Below are positions 36,814 through 46,891 of a DNA stretch of 64,000 nt, piece after piece; position 1 is the first letter of the stretch; each line of letters begins with the position of its first letter. Position numbers and translations under genes: made by a program. Source of the DNA: Vibrio cincinnatiensis DSM 19608 (lineage in GTDB: Bacteria > Pseudomonadota > Gammaproteobacteria > Enterobacterales > Vibrionaceae). Below the pieces are notes generated by a model. It was not told the DNA's origin, searched no databases, and was given only the letters and a program-made list of their open reading frames with translations. The stretch is taken from positions 1 through 64,000 of the forward strand of contig NZ_FUXB01000002.1 of NCBI RefSeq assembly GCF_900167345.1, read 5' to 3'.

Positions 36814-38235
36814 ATGCAACAGCACCAGCCAACTTTCTTCTTTTTCGATTATGAGACGTGGGGAACGAATCCAGCGAAAGATCGACCCAGCCAGTTTGCC
36901 GGTGTCCGTACTGATATGGATTTCAATATTATCGGTGAGCCGTTAGTGATTTACTGTCAATTACCTTGTGATTATCTACCGGGGCCGGAGGCTGCGTTAA
37001 TCACCAAAATTACACCACAAAAGGTAATGGAGGAAGGGCTACCTGAGCCTGAATTTATTGCTCGAATTCACGCAGAACTCGCCACCCCCAATACAACTAG
37101 CCTAGGTTATAACAGCATTCGTTTTGATGATGAGGTGACGCGCTATACCTGTTATCGCAACTTTCTTGACCCTTATGCGTGGAGTTGGCAAAACGGTAAC
37201 TCTCGCTGGGATCTATTAGATGTAATGCGGGCCTGCCACGCACTACGTCCGGAAGGGATCCACTGGCCAGAAAATAACGATGGGTTTACCAGCTTTAAAT
37301 TAGAAGACCTATCAAAAAGAAACGGCATTGAACATGAAAATGCCCACGATGCAATGGCCGATGTCATCGCTACTATTGAACTTGCAAAAAAAATCAAAGC
37401 CGCCCAACCTAAGCTTTTCGATTATTTTTTATCAATGCGCCATAAACGCAAGCTGATCGACCTGGTCGATATTGTCAATATGACACCGTTAATGCATGTT
37501 TCTGGCATGTTGGGTCGAGAATGCCAATACACCAGTTGGGTTGTTCCAGTGGCGTGGCATCCTACCAACCAGAATGCTGTTATTGTGGTCGATTTAGCCA
37601 AAGATCCTGAGCCGTTGTTAACGCTCTCTGCCGAGCAGTTGCATCAACGTCTTTACACCAAACGTGAGGAATTGGCTGAAGATGAATTACCAGTGCCCAT
37701 CAAATTGGTACATCTCAATAAGTGTCCGATTTTAGCGCCTGCAAAAACCTTAACCGCAGACAATGCCGCCGTGATCGGGATTGACCGTGAACAATGCTTA
37801 GCGAATCTCGCCTTACTTCGTCAGCATCCAGAAATTCGAGAAAAATTAGTTGCCCTATTTGCGATTGAACGAGAGTTTCCCGCCACAGCTGATGTCGATA
37901 GCCAACTGTATGATGGATTCTTTTCCCCGTCCGACAAAGCCGGTATGGAAATTATACGCTCAAGCCATCCTGAATTACTCGGCAGCTTAGATATTCAATT
38001 TAGTGACCCAAGAATAGCTCCACTGCTCTTTCGATATCGCGCTCGTCATTATCCTTGGACACTGAATGACACAGAGCAACGTCGCTGGGCTAATCACTGT
38101 CGAGATTATTTTGAAACATGCCTACCCAGCTATATGCTTAATTTAGAAAACTTAGTGCAAGAGCACCAAAGTGATGAGAAAAAAATGGCCATACTCAAAT
38201 CTGTTTATCGCTATGTAGAATCTTTAGCTTGCTAG
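36814..38235 (+). CDS. sbcB: Exodeoxyribonuclease I (SbcB/XonA)
   Basis: Single-strand-specific 3'-5' exonuclease acting in mismatch repair and recombination. 473 residues. DEDDh nuclease domain at the N-terminus: Asp12/Glu14 in FFDYETWG, SLGYNSIRFDDEVTRY, and the HDAMADVIATIE end motif, followed by the SH3-like and helical domains of ExoI that shape the SSB-binding surface. Full family length. It sits between the cystine carrier and yohJK, each with its own spacing. Confidence 0.96.
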   Translation: MQQHQPTFFFFDYETWGTNPAKDRPSQFAGVRTDMDFNIIGEPLVIYCQLPCDYLPGPEAALITKITPQKVMEEGLPEPEFIARIHAELATPNTTSLGYNSIRFDDEVTRYTCYRNFLDPYAWSWQNGNSRWDLLDVMRACHALRPEGIHWPENNDGFTSFKLEDLSKRNGIEHENAHDAMADVIATIELAKKIKAAQPKLFDYFLSMRHKRKLIDLVDIVNMTPLMHVSGMLGRECQYTSWVVPVAWHPTNQNAVIVVDLAKDPEPLLTLSAEQLHQRLYTKREELAEDELPVPIKLVHLNKCPILAPAKTLTADNAAVIGIDREQCLANLALLRQHPEIREKLVALFAIEREFPATADVDSQLYDGFFSPSDKAGMEIIRSSHPELLGSLDIQFSDPRIAPLLFRYRARHYPWTLNDTEQRRWANHCRDYFETCLPSYMLNLENLVQEHQSDEKKMAILKSVYRYVESLAC

Positions 38236-38265
38236 CACGCTTTTATTACTTGTGAAAAATTAACC

Positions 38266-38649
38266 ATGAATACGCTTACTCTTCGCCTCAAAACCGCGGC
38301 TCAATATTTGGTTTCTATGGGGTTAATCTTTCTCTGCCTTTGGGCTGGGATCACCATACAGCATTGGCTGGGAATCGCTATTCCCGGCAGTATTATCGGC
38401 TTATTACTCCTCTTCGCCTTATTAGTGAGTGGGCTCGTACCCGTTGAATGGGTAAGACCCAGTGCCCATCTTTTCATCCGCTACATGATCTTACTGTTTG
38501 TCCCCATCAGCGTTGGACTCATGGTTCACTTCGATATGTTGCTCAATAATCTGTGGCCAATCCTCGCCAGTGCCATTGGTGGCACCGTTCTGGTTTTGGT
38601 TTCACTCGGCTTCGTATTGGATCGACTACTTAAAAAAGGAGAAAAATAA
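38266..38649 (+). CDS. yohJ: CidA/LrgA family membrane protein YohJ
   Basis: 127 residues with four hydrophobic helices and the holin-like CidA/LrgA core ([27 protein letters not shown]). Works with the LrgB-type partner encoded next: the last base of its stop is the first base of the next ATG. The pair has been linked to murein hydrolase control and to export of small metabolites in various bacteria; in E. coli it neighbours cdd, as here. Confidence 0.9.
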   Translation: MNTLTLRLKTAAQYLVSMGLIFLCLWAGITIQHWLGIAIPGSIIGLLLLFALLVSGLVPVEWVRPSAHLFIRYMILLFVPISVGLMVHFDMLLNNLWPILASAIGGTVLVLVSLGFVLDRLLKKGEK

Positions 38650-39329
38650 TGTGGTTACTCGTCACATTAGTGGTCTTTTTCTTTGCTCGCTGGGTTGCAC
38701 AAAAAGGTCGAACCCCTTTGGTTAACCCACTGTTGATCTGTATCGCTATTTTAATCCCTACCTTAATCTACCTTCAGGTACCGTTTGATACCTACTACGC
38801 CGATAATCATTGGATAAGCGATCTCCTACAGCCTGCTGTCGTCGCACTTGCCTACCCACTGTATGAACAGCTCCCCCAAATTCGCTCTAACTGGCGCATC
38901 ATCATGTTAGCCTGTGGTATAGGCAGTATTATGTCCATGCTTACAGCCAGTTTTATCGCATTATCGATGCAGGCAGACACATCATTAGTCGCCGCCTTGA
39001 TGGGAAAGTCAGTCACCACTCCCATTGCGATGGAAGTTGCCAATAACCTAGGGGGGGAACCTGCGATTGCAGCCATTCTTGTTCTGCTGGTCGGCCTCTT
39101 TGGTGCCATCATGGCCTACCCTATTTACAACTTACTCAACATTACCCACCCTATCGCAAGAGGCCTAACGACAGGAACAGTTTCTCACGCACTGGGAACA
39201 GCAACTTGTGCTGAAAAAGATGCACGAGATGCGGCGTTTAGCTCACTCGCTCTTGTCGTTTGCGGCATTATTACCTCTATTCTGGCTCCTACCCTGTTTG
39301 CATTAAGTGTGTGGCTTATTTATGGATAA
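38649..39329 (+). CDS. yohK: LrgB/CidB family membrane protein YohK
   Basis: 226 residues with about seven membrane helices and the LrgB signatures GKSVTTPIAMEVANNLGG and TTGTVSHALGTA. Translationally coupled to yohJ (one-base overlap) and followed, after 158 bases, by cdd. This yohJ-yohK-cdd order equals that of E. coli and suggests a link with nucleoside metabolism. Confidence 0.92.
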   Translation: MWLLVTLVVFFFARWVAQKGRTPLVNPLLICIAILIPTLIYLQVPFDTYYADNHWISDLLQPAVVALAYPLYEQLPQIRSNWRIIMLACGIGSIMSMLTASFIALSMQADTSLVAALMGKSVTTPIAMEVANNLGGEPAIAAILVLLVGLFGAIMAYPIYNLLNITHPIARGLTTGTVSHALGTATCAEKDARDAAFSSLALVVCGIITSILAPTLFALSVWLIYG

Positions 39330-39367
39330 GCCACACCTGCTCACCTAAGGATACCGATTGCGCTAGG

Positions 39368-39432
39368 TGTGACATCACTCTAATTATGAAACATTTGAAT
39401 TCATTACATACTCAGTCGTGATATAGATCTCA
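39368..39432 (+). promoter_or_regulatory. Two CRP-like sites before cdd
   Basis: TGTGA-N6-TCTAA (39368-39383) and CGTGA-N6-TCTCA (39417-39432), centres 49 bases apart. The second would stand at about -41 from a start site predicted by TAAAAT (39453-39458). Tandem CRP sites near -41 and -91 are the CytR/CRP arrangement of nucleoside genes in E. coli. Both boxes deviate from consensus. Confidence 0.5.
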
Positions 39433-39487
39433 GTAAGTGCCGTTTAATTCACTAAAATGAAGTTCAATAAACGGATAAGGATAAATT

Positions 39488-40375
39488 ATGAATCGCCGTA
39501 TTGAACAAGCCTTAACACAGTTACCAGTGGCGGTGAGTGAATACCTTTCACCCATCGTGCTCACTGACGAATATGATGCAACCTTGTCAGTTGAACAGTT
39601 TAACCAATTACTTTCTCTTTCGAAGTTAGCTGATGCTGAATTAAGAGTCGCTTTGTTGCCACTTGCTGCGGCCTATGCTTATGTCCCTATTTCTCAGTTT
39701 TATGTCGGTGCTATTGCGCGAGGTGTTAGTGGCCGACTCTACTTTGGGGCGAATATGGAATTCTCTGGCGTGCAGCTCGGTCAAACGATTCACGCAGAAC
39801 AAGCCGCCATTAGTCATGCCTGGATGAAAGGTGAACAAGGCATTACGGACATTACCGTTAACTACAGCCCATGTGGACACTGCCGTCAGTTTATGAATGA
39901 ATTGACAACCTCACAAACGTTGACCATTCAACTTCCCAAGCGCGAAGGGAAATCACTGCAGTATTATCTCCCTGAATCGTTTGGCCCGAGAGATCTCGGT
40001 ATTACCACTGGCCTCATGTCAAAGACCGATCATGGATTATTTACCGACGTCCAAGAGCCGTTATTGCAAACTGCTATGCAAGCCCTTAATCGTAGCCATG
40101 CGCCTTACACGAATAACTTAAGTGGGGTAGCACTGCGCACGGCTTCAGGTCGAGAGTTTCGTGGGGCTTATGCTGAAAATGCGGCATTTAACCCAAGCCT
40201 TCCACCACTACAAGTGGCGCTGATCCAACTGCGAATGGCAAAAGAATCGTTTGAATTGATTCGTGATGCGGCTTTAATTGAAATGTCACAAGGCACCATC
40301 AGTCACTTAGCTGATACTCAAGCCACACTAGAAGCGATCAATCCAGATATACCTCTATCGTATTTATCGCTTTAA
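39488..40375 (+). CDS. cdd: Cytidine deaminase
   Basis: Zinc enzyme converting cytidine and deoxycytidine to uridine and deoxyuridine. 295 residues, the long two-domain dimeric type of E. coli. Active-site residues stand at the E. coli numbers: His102 and Glu104 in HAEQAA, Cys129 and Cys132 in PCGHC. The C-terminal half is the inactive repeat domain ([20 protein letters not shown]). A GGATAAGGAT ribosome site precedes ATG 39488. Confidence 0.97.
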   Translation: MNRRIEQALTQLPVAVSEYLSPIVLTDEYDATLSVEQFNQLLSLSKLADAELRVALLPLAAAYAYVPISQFYVGAIARGVSGRLYFGANMEFSGVQLGQTIHAEQAAISHAWMKGEQGITDITVNYSPCGHCRQFMNELTTSQTLTIQLPKREGKSLQYYLPESFGPRDLGITTGLMSKTDHGLFTDVQEPLLQTAMQALNRSHAPYTNNLSGVALRTASGREFRGAYAENAAFNPSLPPLQVALIQLRMAKESFELIRDAALIEMSQGTISHLADTQATLEAINPDIPLSYLSL

Positions 40376-40459
40376 TCTTCACAATCTTAACATTCAAGAG
40401 CCTTGCTAAATAGCGATATTTCAAGGCTCATTGGTTACTGGGCAAAGCCATCAAGCAAC

Positions 40460-43159
40460 TTAGTAGAGCGTAAATTTTTCAAAGGCTTGCTCTTCAGTCA
40501 TCGGTTTATAAAAATAATAGCCTTGAATTTCATCAATATTCCATACCGTTAATTTTCTAAGCTGTGATGCGGTTTCAACCCCTTCTGCCACCGTGGTCAT
40601 TCCTAGTTCTTTCGACATATGGATAATATTTCGGATAAGGCTTTTGGCTTTAGGATTGCTTTCTAAACCATCAATATAGGATTTATCCAGTTTCACAATA
40701 TCCAATGGAAAGTTACAGAGTGAACTAAACGAAGAATACCCCGTACCAAAATCATCCAAAGCGAGTTGAACCCCTAATGCTTTAATGGTTTCCATTCGGT
40801 GAATAATATCTTCTTCCGCCCCTAGTAAAATACTTTCCGTCAACTCAAGGACCAACTGCCCAGGGAGTAATTGATAAGTCTCGATCGCTTTGTGTAACGT
40901 TTCCACCAAACTATTATGGTGAAAATGAGGGCTAGAAATATTGACATGAATACTTAAGTGAGAAGAGAGCGTTTTATCCGCGTGTTGAATTTGCTGAATA
41001 AAGTGGCAAGCTTTCTCCAATATTTGCTCGCCTAATTCCACAATCAGTTTTCTCTGTTCGGCAAGAGGAATAAAAACCGCCGGAGAGATCATCCCTAATG
41101 TTGGATGAGTCCAACGAGCTAAGGCTTCAAAACCAACCAGTTGACCAGATTCAGCTTTCACTATCGGTTGATAATGCGCCGTAAATTCCCCATTTTTTAA
41201 AGCCGCAACAATATCTCGGTTTAACACTAATAGCTCTTGAGTTCGCTCAAGATGCTGAGCATGAACCAGAGTCACGGACGAGCTCGTTCCGCTTTCATGT
41301 GTCACAGCATATAACCCCGTATGGGATAAATTTTCGAAATTCTCAAAATCAATGGAGGAAGGTAATAATGCCGATTTTAAACCAATATCACATTCGATAT
41401 CTTCTAACACGATTTTCTGACGATACTCCATTAATATCCGATTACCTTCACGCTCTAAATGAGAAGCAGCAGCCTCCCCCCAAATCATAAACTCCTGTTC
41501 ACTGATTCGGCCTATCTCCATAGCGGGAAAATGGCGTTTCAAGGTTGCCGCTACATGCTGGACAACTCGGTCATAATAATCGTGCCCATACACGTCATCG
41601 ATTTCTTTTAAACGTGATGCATATAAATACAGCACATTAAATGAAGCCTCTACCTGCTGAATGCGTTGATTAACTCGTTGCATCAAGGTCTGCCGATTCA
41701 ATAAACCAGAAACGGGATCACAGTGTTTTAAAGTTTCAATTAATTCAGCCTGTTGCTTTTGCTCACTGATATCTTTCACAGAAAGCATAATGGATGAATT
41801 TTCACCATCATTTAGCAACGCGGCTTCAACAGAGCAGGCAATCTCTGAACCATCATGTCGCTTCATTGTGGTTTCAAAATGATATTGCCCTTGGTTAATC
41901 GAATGATACAGTTGCTCTGTACCACACTGAGTATGTTTACAGCCGCAAATCATGCTCAGTGGCTGACCGATAAGTTGATCGCGTTGAAAACCCAGTAACA
42001 TCAACACCGTTGGGCTCACATCCACAATGATACGGTCGGTCAATAAAATCATCCCAACGGTACGGCTATGATACAAAACATCAAATTTTTGTAAGGTTTC
42101 CTGCAGCTTTTCCTCTGTTTGGGAAGAAGAATGCGCTAGGCTTCGAACCCATTGGGTGATTCGATCAAACTCATCTGTGTGTCTATTTTTTTCTGGTGCC
42201 TTTACCGACCCTAATAAATTTTGCATTCCTTGTTCAAAGTAGCTAAAGCGTCGGCTTACCGTGACCCAAAAAATACCATACATGATAATCGTAATGACAC
42301 TCGTCACCACAAGCATCGATATAATGAGTAAAACAAAAACGCTTTTCGCTCGTTGATAATAGGTTCTAGACTCTATGGTTTTCAAAACCGCAATGGTTTT
42401 ATTATGGGCATCCGTAAGAAGTGTATGGTGAATCATATATTGATCCGATCGCTCAATGGATGAGTGATCATGCCCAGCTTGCTCTGATAATGACCAGAAG
42501 GAAAGGTTTTGATCGTCGGTTAACAGTTGATTATCCGCAATTAAAATACCTTCATAACGAGACGGGAAACGGTCGGTTAGATTTTGCCCCCATAACATCC
42601 ACCCTACAGCTTCACTCGTCCCATCGCTATCTCTCACAGCCGTCAGGCTAACCGCCCACAGTTGCTGCTCACTACGCACTAAGCTCGCCGTACTGGTTTT
42701 TTGAGTATCGACCTGCTTATCCATTTGTTGCAAATAATCAGCGATCACCTCGGTTTGTAGTAACCTCTCCGCTTGTTGCTGGGCGGTATCATTATTGCGA
42801 GCAAAGCTCAGCATAACCTCGTGGTTTGGACGAATATAAGCAACAAGATCGACATCCAGAGTGTCTAGGCTTCCTTCTGTTAAGTTTCGCTCAGCATAAC
42901 CAGGATCTCTATCGGTCAACAACATGTAACTTTCGTCCCAATACCCCCAATCATAAGAGGCCTCTTCCTGCCTTTGGACAATCGCATCAATGACGGATAG
43001 CGCCTGGTGGCTGGCTCTGTGCACCTCAATGTTCTCTAATTCATAAAGGCTATAGAGAAAAAAATACCGGGTAAGAAATAAGCAGCTTAGTACAACACTG
43101 ATTAGCCCAACCACAAAAAGTAACGCTGTTTTCATTTCTAAGTTAATGGTTCTCAGCAT
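40460..43159 (-). CDS. Membrane sensor with PAS, degenerate GGDEF and EAL domains (c-di-GMP phosphodiesterase)
   Basis: 899 residues. Membrane helix at about 12-32, a periplasmic CHASE4-like domain to about 275 (QEEASYDWGYWDESYML), a second helix, a PAS domain (about 365-480) with three cysteines (CGCKHTQC), a GGDEF domain whose signature is replaced by SEQEF (about residue 551), and an EAL domain (EALARW about residue 678; later DDFGTGYSSFSSL and AEGVET). The EAL motifs appear intact, so it should hydrolyse c-di-GMP while the GGDEF half is regulatory. A pair of 12-bp repeats lies upstream. Confidence 0.88.
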   Translation of the reverse strand: MLRTINLEMKTALLFVVGLISVVLSCLFLTRYFFLYSLYELENIEVHRASHQALSVIDAIVQRQEEASYDWGYWDESYMLLTDRDPGYAERNLTEGSLDTLDVDLVAYIRPNHEVMLSFARNNDTAQQQAERLLQTEVIADYLQQMDKQVDTQKTSTASLVRSEQQLWAVSLTAVRDSDGTSEAVGWMLWGQNLTDRFPSRYEGILIADNQLLTDDQNLSFWSLSEQAGHDHSSIERSDQYMIHHTLLTDAHNKTIAVLKTIESRTYYQRAKSVFVLLIISMLVVTSVITIIMYGIFWVTVSRRFSYFEQGMQNLLGSVKAPEKNRHTDEFDRITQWVRSLAHSSSQTEEKLQETLQKFDVLYHSRTVGMILLTDRIIVDVSPTVLMLLGFQRDQLIGQPLSMICGCKHTQCGTEQLYHSINQGQYHFETTMKRHDGSEIACSVEAALLNDGENSSIMLSVKDISEQKQQAELIETLKHCDPVSGLLNRQTLMQRVNQRIQQVEASFNVLYLYASRLKEIDDVYGHDYYDRVVQHVAATLKRHFPAMEIGRISEQEFMIWGEAAASHLEREGNRILMEYRQKIVLEDIECDIGLKSALLPSSIDFENFENLSHTGLYAVTHESGTSSSVTLVHAQHLERTQELLVLNRDIVAALKNGEFTAHYQPIVKAESGQLVGFEALARWTHPTLGMISPAVFIPLAEQRKLIVELGEQILEKACHFIQQIQHADKTLSSHLSIHVNISSPHFHHNSLVETLHKAIETYQLLPGQLVLELTESILLGAEEDIIHRMETIKALGVQLALDDFGTGYSSFSSLCNFPLDIVKLDKSYIDGLESNPKAKSLIRNIIHMSKELGMTTVAEGVETASQLRKLTVWNIDEIQGYYFYKPMTEEQAFEKFTLY

Positions 43160-43258
43160 CGCTATGGACTCATTTATTTTATTGTTCTAACTAAAATACT
43201 AGTTGTTAACTTCAAGAAATAAAATGATTTTGTTCATATATGGATCAAGCAAATAAAG

Positions 43259-43282
43259 TATTGTTCACTTTATTGTTCACTT
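43259..43282. repeat. 12-bp tandem repeat upstream of the EAL gene
   Basis: TATTGTTCACTT occurs twice in a row (43259-43270 and 43271-43282), about 100 bases ahead of the GGDEF/EAL gene and 270 ahead of purT. It could bind a tandem regulator or be simple duplication. Confidence 0.85.
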
Positions 43283-43421
43283 TATAGTCACATTGAGGAA
43301 AAGAAGGAGAGAGTAAGCGAGTGATGCTCTCTTAGCACCGATGCTCTACACAAGGAATCTTGTCGCCTGCAAATTTTCATTCTAAACATGTGATGAAGCG
43401 TTAGTGTAGGTTCAACCCTAA

Positions 43422-43437
43422 AAGCAAACGTTTTCTT
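43422..43437 (+). promoter_or_regulatory. PurR operator before purT
   Basis: AAGCAAACGTTTTCTT matches the PurR consensus (ANGCAANCGNTTNCNT) at all specified positions, 118 bases upstream of the purT start. Confidence 0.8.
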
Positions 43438-43555
43438 TTTTTTACCTTTCCAGTATCATTGCGGCTGTTTTCGCTCTCGGTACAGTGAAGTCTTTGTGCT
43501 ATTAACCCTCATCGTAGAGACTTCACGCTATATACACGACTAATAAGGATTCTTT

Positions 43556-44731
43556 ATGTTGGGGACCGCAACTCTCAATAGTTCAACTCGCGTTCTTTTA
43601 CTAGGCTCTGGAGAGCTAGGAAAAGAAGTCGCTATTGAATGCCAACGCTTAGGTTTAGAAGTGATTGCTTGCGATCGCTATGCCAATGCCCCTGCAATGC
43701 AGGTTGCTCATCGTAGCCATGTATTCGATATGCTCAACCCCCAAGCATTGCAACAAATTGTTGAGTTAGAAAAACCGCATTATATTGTCCCTGAGGTAGA
43801 AGCGATTGCCACAGCGAAGTTACTTGAATTGGAAGCTCAAGGTGTAACCGTTGTTCCTACGGCGAACGCAACATGTTTAACGATGAATCGAGAAGGGATT
43901 CGCCGCCTTGCTGCTGAACAACTTTCTCTGCCAACCTCGCCTTATCAATTTGCAGACAACTACGCGGAATTTGTCTCTGCAGTAGAACAAGTCGGGCTTC
44001 CTTGCGTGTGTAAACCCGTGATGAGTTCATCCGGTAAAGGGCAAAGCATCCTTAAACAGGCTGAAGATATTGAATCTGCATGGCAGTATGCACAAGAAGG
44101 TGGACGCAGTGGTGCAGGTCGCGTCATTGTGGAAGGGTTTGTTGATTTTGATTACGAAATCACACTCCTGACTGTTCGAGCGGTTGATGGGGTACATTTC
44201 TGCGCGCCTATCGGGCACCGTCAAGAAGAAGGTGATTACCGTGAATCTTGGCAGCCTCAAGTTATGTCGGAAAACGCCTTAAAAGCTGCTGAATATGTCG
44301 CAGAAGAGATAGTGAATGCTCTTGGTGGTTACGGTATTTTTGGTGTTGAACTGTTTATCAAAGGCGATCAGGTTATCTTTAATGAAGTCTCCCCTCGCCC
44401 ACATGATACCGGAATGGTGACACTCGTTTCACAAGATCTTTCTGAATTTGCACTGCATGTACGTGCCTTTCTAGGCTTGCCTGTCGGGAAAATTACTCAA
44501 TATGGCCCATCCGCGTCTGCCGCGCTGCTGGGTCAAGGAACCTCAACTGATGTGAAGTTTTCAGGACTCGATGATGCATTGAGTATTCCCACCGCTCAAC
44601 TTCGCTTGTTTGCTAAACCAGATATTGATGGTCGCCGCCGCTTAGGTGTTGCTCTGACTCGTGGTAAAGATACAACACAAGCGACCAAACGCGCCATAGA
44701 AAGCGTAAAATCAGTCAAGATCCATTATTAA
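43556..44731 (+). CDS. purT: Formate-dependent phosphoribosylglycinamide formyltransferase PurT
   Basis: ATP-grasp enzyme making formyl-GAR from GAR, formate and ATP in purine synthesis, an alternative to folate-dependent PurN. 391 residues: N-terminal [12 protein letters not shown] nucleotide-binding-like domain, ATP-grasp core ([34 protein letters not shown]) and the end motif [23 protein letters not shown] precedes the ATG. A PurR box upstream and a terminator downstream make it a self-contained unit. Confidence 0.97.
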   Translation: MLGTATLNSSTRVLLLGSGELGKEVAIECQRLGLEVIACDRYANAPAMQVAHRSHVFDMLNPQALQQIVELEKPHYIVPEVEAIATAKLLELEAQGVTVVPTANATCLTMNREGIRRLAAEQLSLPTSPYQFADNYAEFVSAVEQVGLPCVCKPVMSSSGKGQSILKQAEDIESAWQYAQEGGRSGAGRVIVEGFVDFDYEITLLTVRAVDGVHFCAPIGHRQEEGDYRESWQPQVMSENALKAAEYVAEEIVNALGGYGIFGVELFIKGDQVIFNEVSPRPHDTGMVTLVSQDLSEFALHVRAFLGLPVGKITQYGPSASAALLGQGTSTDVKFSGLDDALSIPTAQLRLFAKPDIDGRRRLGVALTRGKDTTQATKRAIESVKSVKIHY

Positions 44732-44743
44732 TAAACGATTTTT

Positions 44744-44778
44744 ATACCCAAGTCTTTATATTGACTTGGGTATTTTTT
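44744..44778 (+). terminator. purT terminator
   Basis: ATACCCAAGTC / GACTTGGGTAT stem (44744-44754 / 44763-44773) with an 8-base loop, then six T residues. Lies 12 bases after the purT stop and separates it from convergent tpm. Confidence 0.88.
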
Positions 44779-44783
44779 AAACC

Positions 44784-45443
44784 TTAGAGTTCATCCATTC
44801 GTTCAATCAACCAGACCTCTTCTGCAAAGCGGCTGAGCCCTTTCTTGGCACGTTTCGGATGCTGTGCACCCACCTCGTCTCGATGCAGTTTTTTAATAGA
44901 AAGCCCAGCAAATAATCGACAAACCACTTCTTCAGAAAGGCTAAACGGTGGCCCATTCAGCTCAGTTTGCTCATAATCAAGGGTCACTAATAAAATTCGC
45001 CCACCAGGGTTTAGTAAAGCAAGTAGCCGTTTGACATAGTCATGCCACCTAGTTTCCGGTAACGCAACCAGTGCAGCACGATCATAAATAATATCCACAG
45101 GTTGAAGAGGCGCGGTAAAAATGTCTCCCGTATACAAGCAGAGTTCATCAAACTGATAAGAGGTATGGTGAGTCGATAACTCCGTCACCAGTGGTGTATA
45201 AAAATGTTCAGCAAAGAAAGCACGAACGGCTATCGAGCTGAGTTCAACACCTTGAACATCATCATGACGCTCAGCCAGCCAAACTAAATCTTCACTTTTA
45301 CCACATAAAGGCAGTAACACTTTATCATGCCGCTGAGGTTTTGTGGCTGACCAATACTCCATCAGTAATGGATTCACCTCCATTAAGTGAAACCCAATTT
45401 GATTCGCCGCCCATTTATTATGCCAAAATTCGAAATCGTCCAT
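44784..45443 (-). CDS. tpm: Thiopurine S-methyltransferase
   Basis: SAM-dependent methyltransferase of the TPMT family, 219 residues from ATG 45443 (a GTG one codon earlier is also possible). Family segments: [14 protein letters not shown] near the N-terminus, [17 protein letters not shown] (SAM-binding motif I), [13 protein letters not shown] and [20 protein letters not shown]. In bacteria it methylates thiopurines and can detoxify tellurite or selenium oxyanions. Convergent with purT and divergent from relV. Confidence 0.93.
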   Translation of the reverse strand: MDDFEFWHNKWAANQIGFHLMEVNPLLMEYWSATKPQRHDKVLLPLCGKSEDLVWLAERHDDVQGVELSSIAVRAFFAEHFYTPLVTELSTHHTSYQFDELCLYTGDIFTAPLQPVDIIYDRAALVALPETRWHDYVKRLLALLNPGGRILLVTLDYEQTELNGPPFSLSEEVVCRLFAGLSIKKLHRDEVGAQHPKRAKKGLSRFAEEVWLIERMDEL

Positions 45444-45718
45444 CACAACGCTTTAGCTAGGAAAAGGGCTTAGCATACTCAATTGTGGCCAATTACGATA
45501 GCAACGTGTGCCCTCACATTTTGTTACATTCATTAAGGGAACGGATTTCATTTTTACGCTTCTAATTGTTGTGACCCATCACTCACTCTAAAGAAATGGA
45601 GGAAAGATAGCGTTGAGTTTTCTTTCTTTGACCCAATACTCTAAGTAACTGCTTTTGTTGGATTAGGATTCTTCTAGGTTCTACTTTTGATCTAAACCAC
45701 ATCAGTTAAGGAGAGTGA

Positions 45719-46498
45719 ATGAGTCTATTGCTGAGAACCACGGCACTCATGCTACTAACGCTAAGCCGAGCGCCAGCCTTTGCCGCAGCCATTCCGGTCA
45801 TCAATTCATCCTCACAAGAACCACAAGGAGAGTATCAAAACCAGATTAACGCCCAGCGGTTTAAACACAGCTTAAGTGGTTTGTATGGTATTCAAACGAC
45901 TCACCATACTATGATCCAACCTTACAGTGATTTTGATGTGCTCTATAGTAAGGCACACCAAGCTCAGCATGAACTCGAAACCTTGTGCAAAAGTACCGCA
46001 ATGTTGACTTCAACTCAGGCGCACTTTTCTGGTGTAAAATCGCACCAAAGAGCCAAAGAGAAAGTGGCATTGGAACTTGACGGACAAGCAGAGCGTATTA
46101 CCGACCTTGCCCGGGCAACCATGATTGCGGATGATGTTCCAAGTTTAGTTGAAGCGTATGAAGCATTGGGCCGTGAAGCGACCATTGTGAAAGTAAAAAA
46201 CCGCTTTAAATCGCCTGCACCATCGGGTTACCGAGATCTCAACGTGTTAGTCGAATTACCTAAGACCAAAATCATTGCGGAAGTACAATTTCATTTAAAA
46301 GCAATAGCGAATGTAAAAAGCGGCCCTGAACATACCCTATATGAGCAGATCCAACAAATTGAGCGTCAAGCAAGCCAAGAGCAACGCTCTCTCAATATTT
46401 GGGAAACCGCACAAATTAAACGGTTACGAACAGAGTCGTTCAGTCTATATCAGCAAGCTTGGTTACCATATATCACAACCAATATCCAAGCCGCATAA
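45719..46498 (+). CDS. relV: Small alarmone synthetase RelV
   Basis: Synthesises (p)ppGpp from GTP/GDP and ATP, independently of RelA and SpoT. 259 residues. The RelA_SpoT domain (about 65-200) keeps Lys107, Asp129 and Arg132 (DLARATMI), Leu150 and Glu188 (AEVQFH), at exactly the positions I recall as essential in V. cholerae RelV. NRFKSPAPSGYRDLNVLVEL is the GTP-binding strand. The first 24 residues look like a signal peptide (RTTALMLLTLSRAPAFAAA), odd for an enzyme whose substrates are cytoplasmic. No hydrolase domain. The ribosome site AAGGAG is strong. Stands alone, next to ihfA and pheST as in other vibrios. Confidence 0.9.
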   Translation: MSLLLRTTALMLLTLSRAPAFAAAIPVINSSSQEPQGEYQNQINAQRFKHSLSGLYGIQTTHHTMIQPYSDFDVLYSKAHQAQHELETLCKSTAMLTSTQAHFSGVKSHQRAKEKVALELDGQAERITDLARATMIADDVPSLVEAYEALGREATIVKVKNRFKSPAPSGYRDLNVLVELPKTKIIAEVQFHLKAIANVKSGPEHTLYEQIQQIERQASQEQRSLNIWETAQIKRLRTESFSLYQQAWLPYITTNIQAA

Positions 46499-46594
46499 CG
46501 CATATCTCTATGGGAAAATCGCTATCCTAGCGATAGCGCTTTAAGCCGATAGATGCAAACAAAAAGGCCACGTTAATTCGTGGCCTTATCAATC

Positions 46595-46891
46595 TTAGTT
46601 TTCGACTCTAAGGTTCTCAACTCGGGCTTTTAGTTTTTGCCCTGGGCGGAACGTGACGACACGACGAGCAGAAATGGGAATATCCTCTCCCGTTTTTGGG
46701 TTTCGACCTGGTCGTTCATTCTTTTCACGTAGGTCAAAATTACCAAAACCGGATAGTTTAACCTGTTCACCGCTTTCTAATGCTTTACGAATTTCTTCAA
46801 AAAACACTTCAACCGTATCCTTGGCATCCCGTTTACTAAATCCTAGATTCTCGAACAGGTTTTCAGCCAAATCGGCTTTTGTAAGCGCCAT
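46595..46891 (-). CDS. ihfA: Integration host factor alpha subunit
   Basis: DNA-bending nucleoid protein, 98 residues, partner of IhfB. It begins [13 protein letters not shown] and carries the family arm [18 protein letters not shown] with the intercalating proline, the features separating IHF-alpha from HU. AGGGAAG precedes the ATG. It lies downstream of pheT on the same strand, but separated by 472 bases and a terminator, unlike the tight E. coli pheT-ihfA junction. Confidence 0.97.
   Translation of the reverse strand: MALTKADLAENLFENLGFSKRDAKDTVEVFFEEIRKALESGEQVKLSGFGNFDLREKNERPGRNPKTGEDIPISARRVVTFRPGQKLKARVENLRVEN

Larger units (their letters stand above)
43160..43555. other. Divergent promoter region between the EAL gene and purT
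   Basis: 396 bases with no ORF. It contains the tandem repeat at 43259-43282 and the PurR box at 43422-43437. A terminator-like structure is absent. The remainder is AT-rich without other recognisable signals. Confidence 0.5.
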
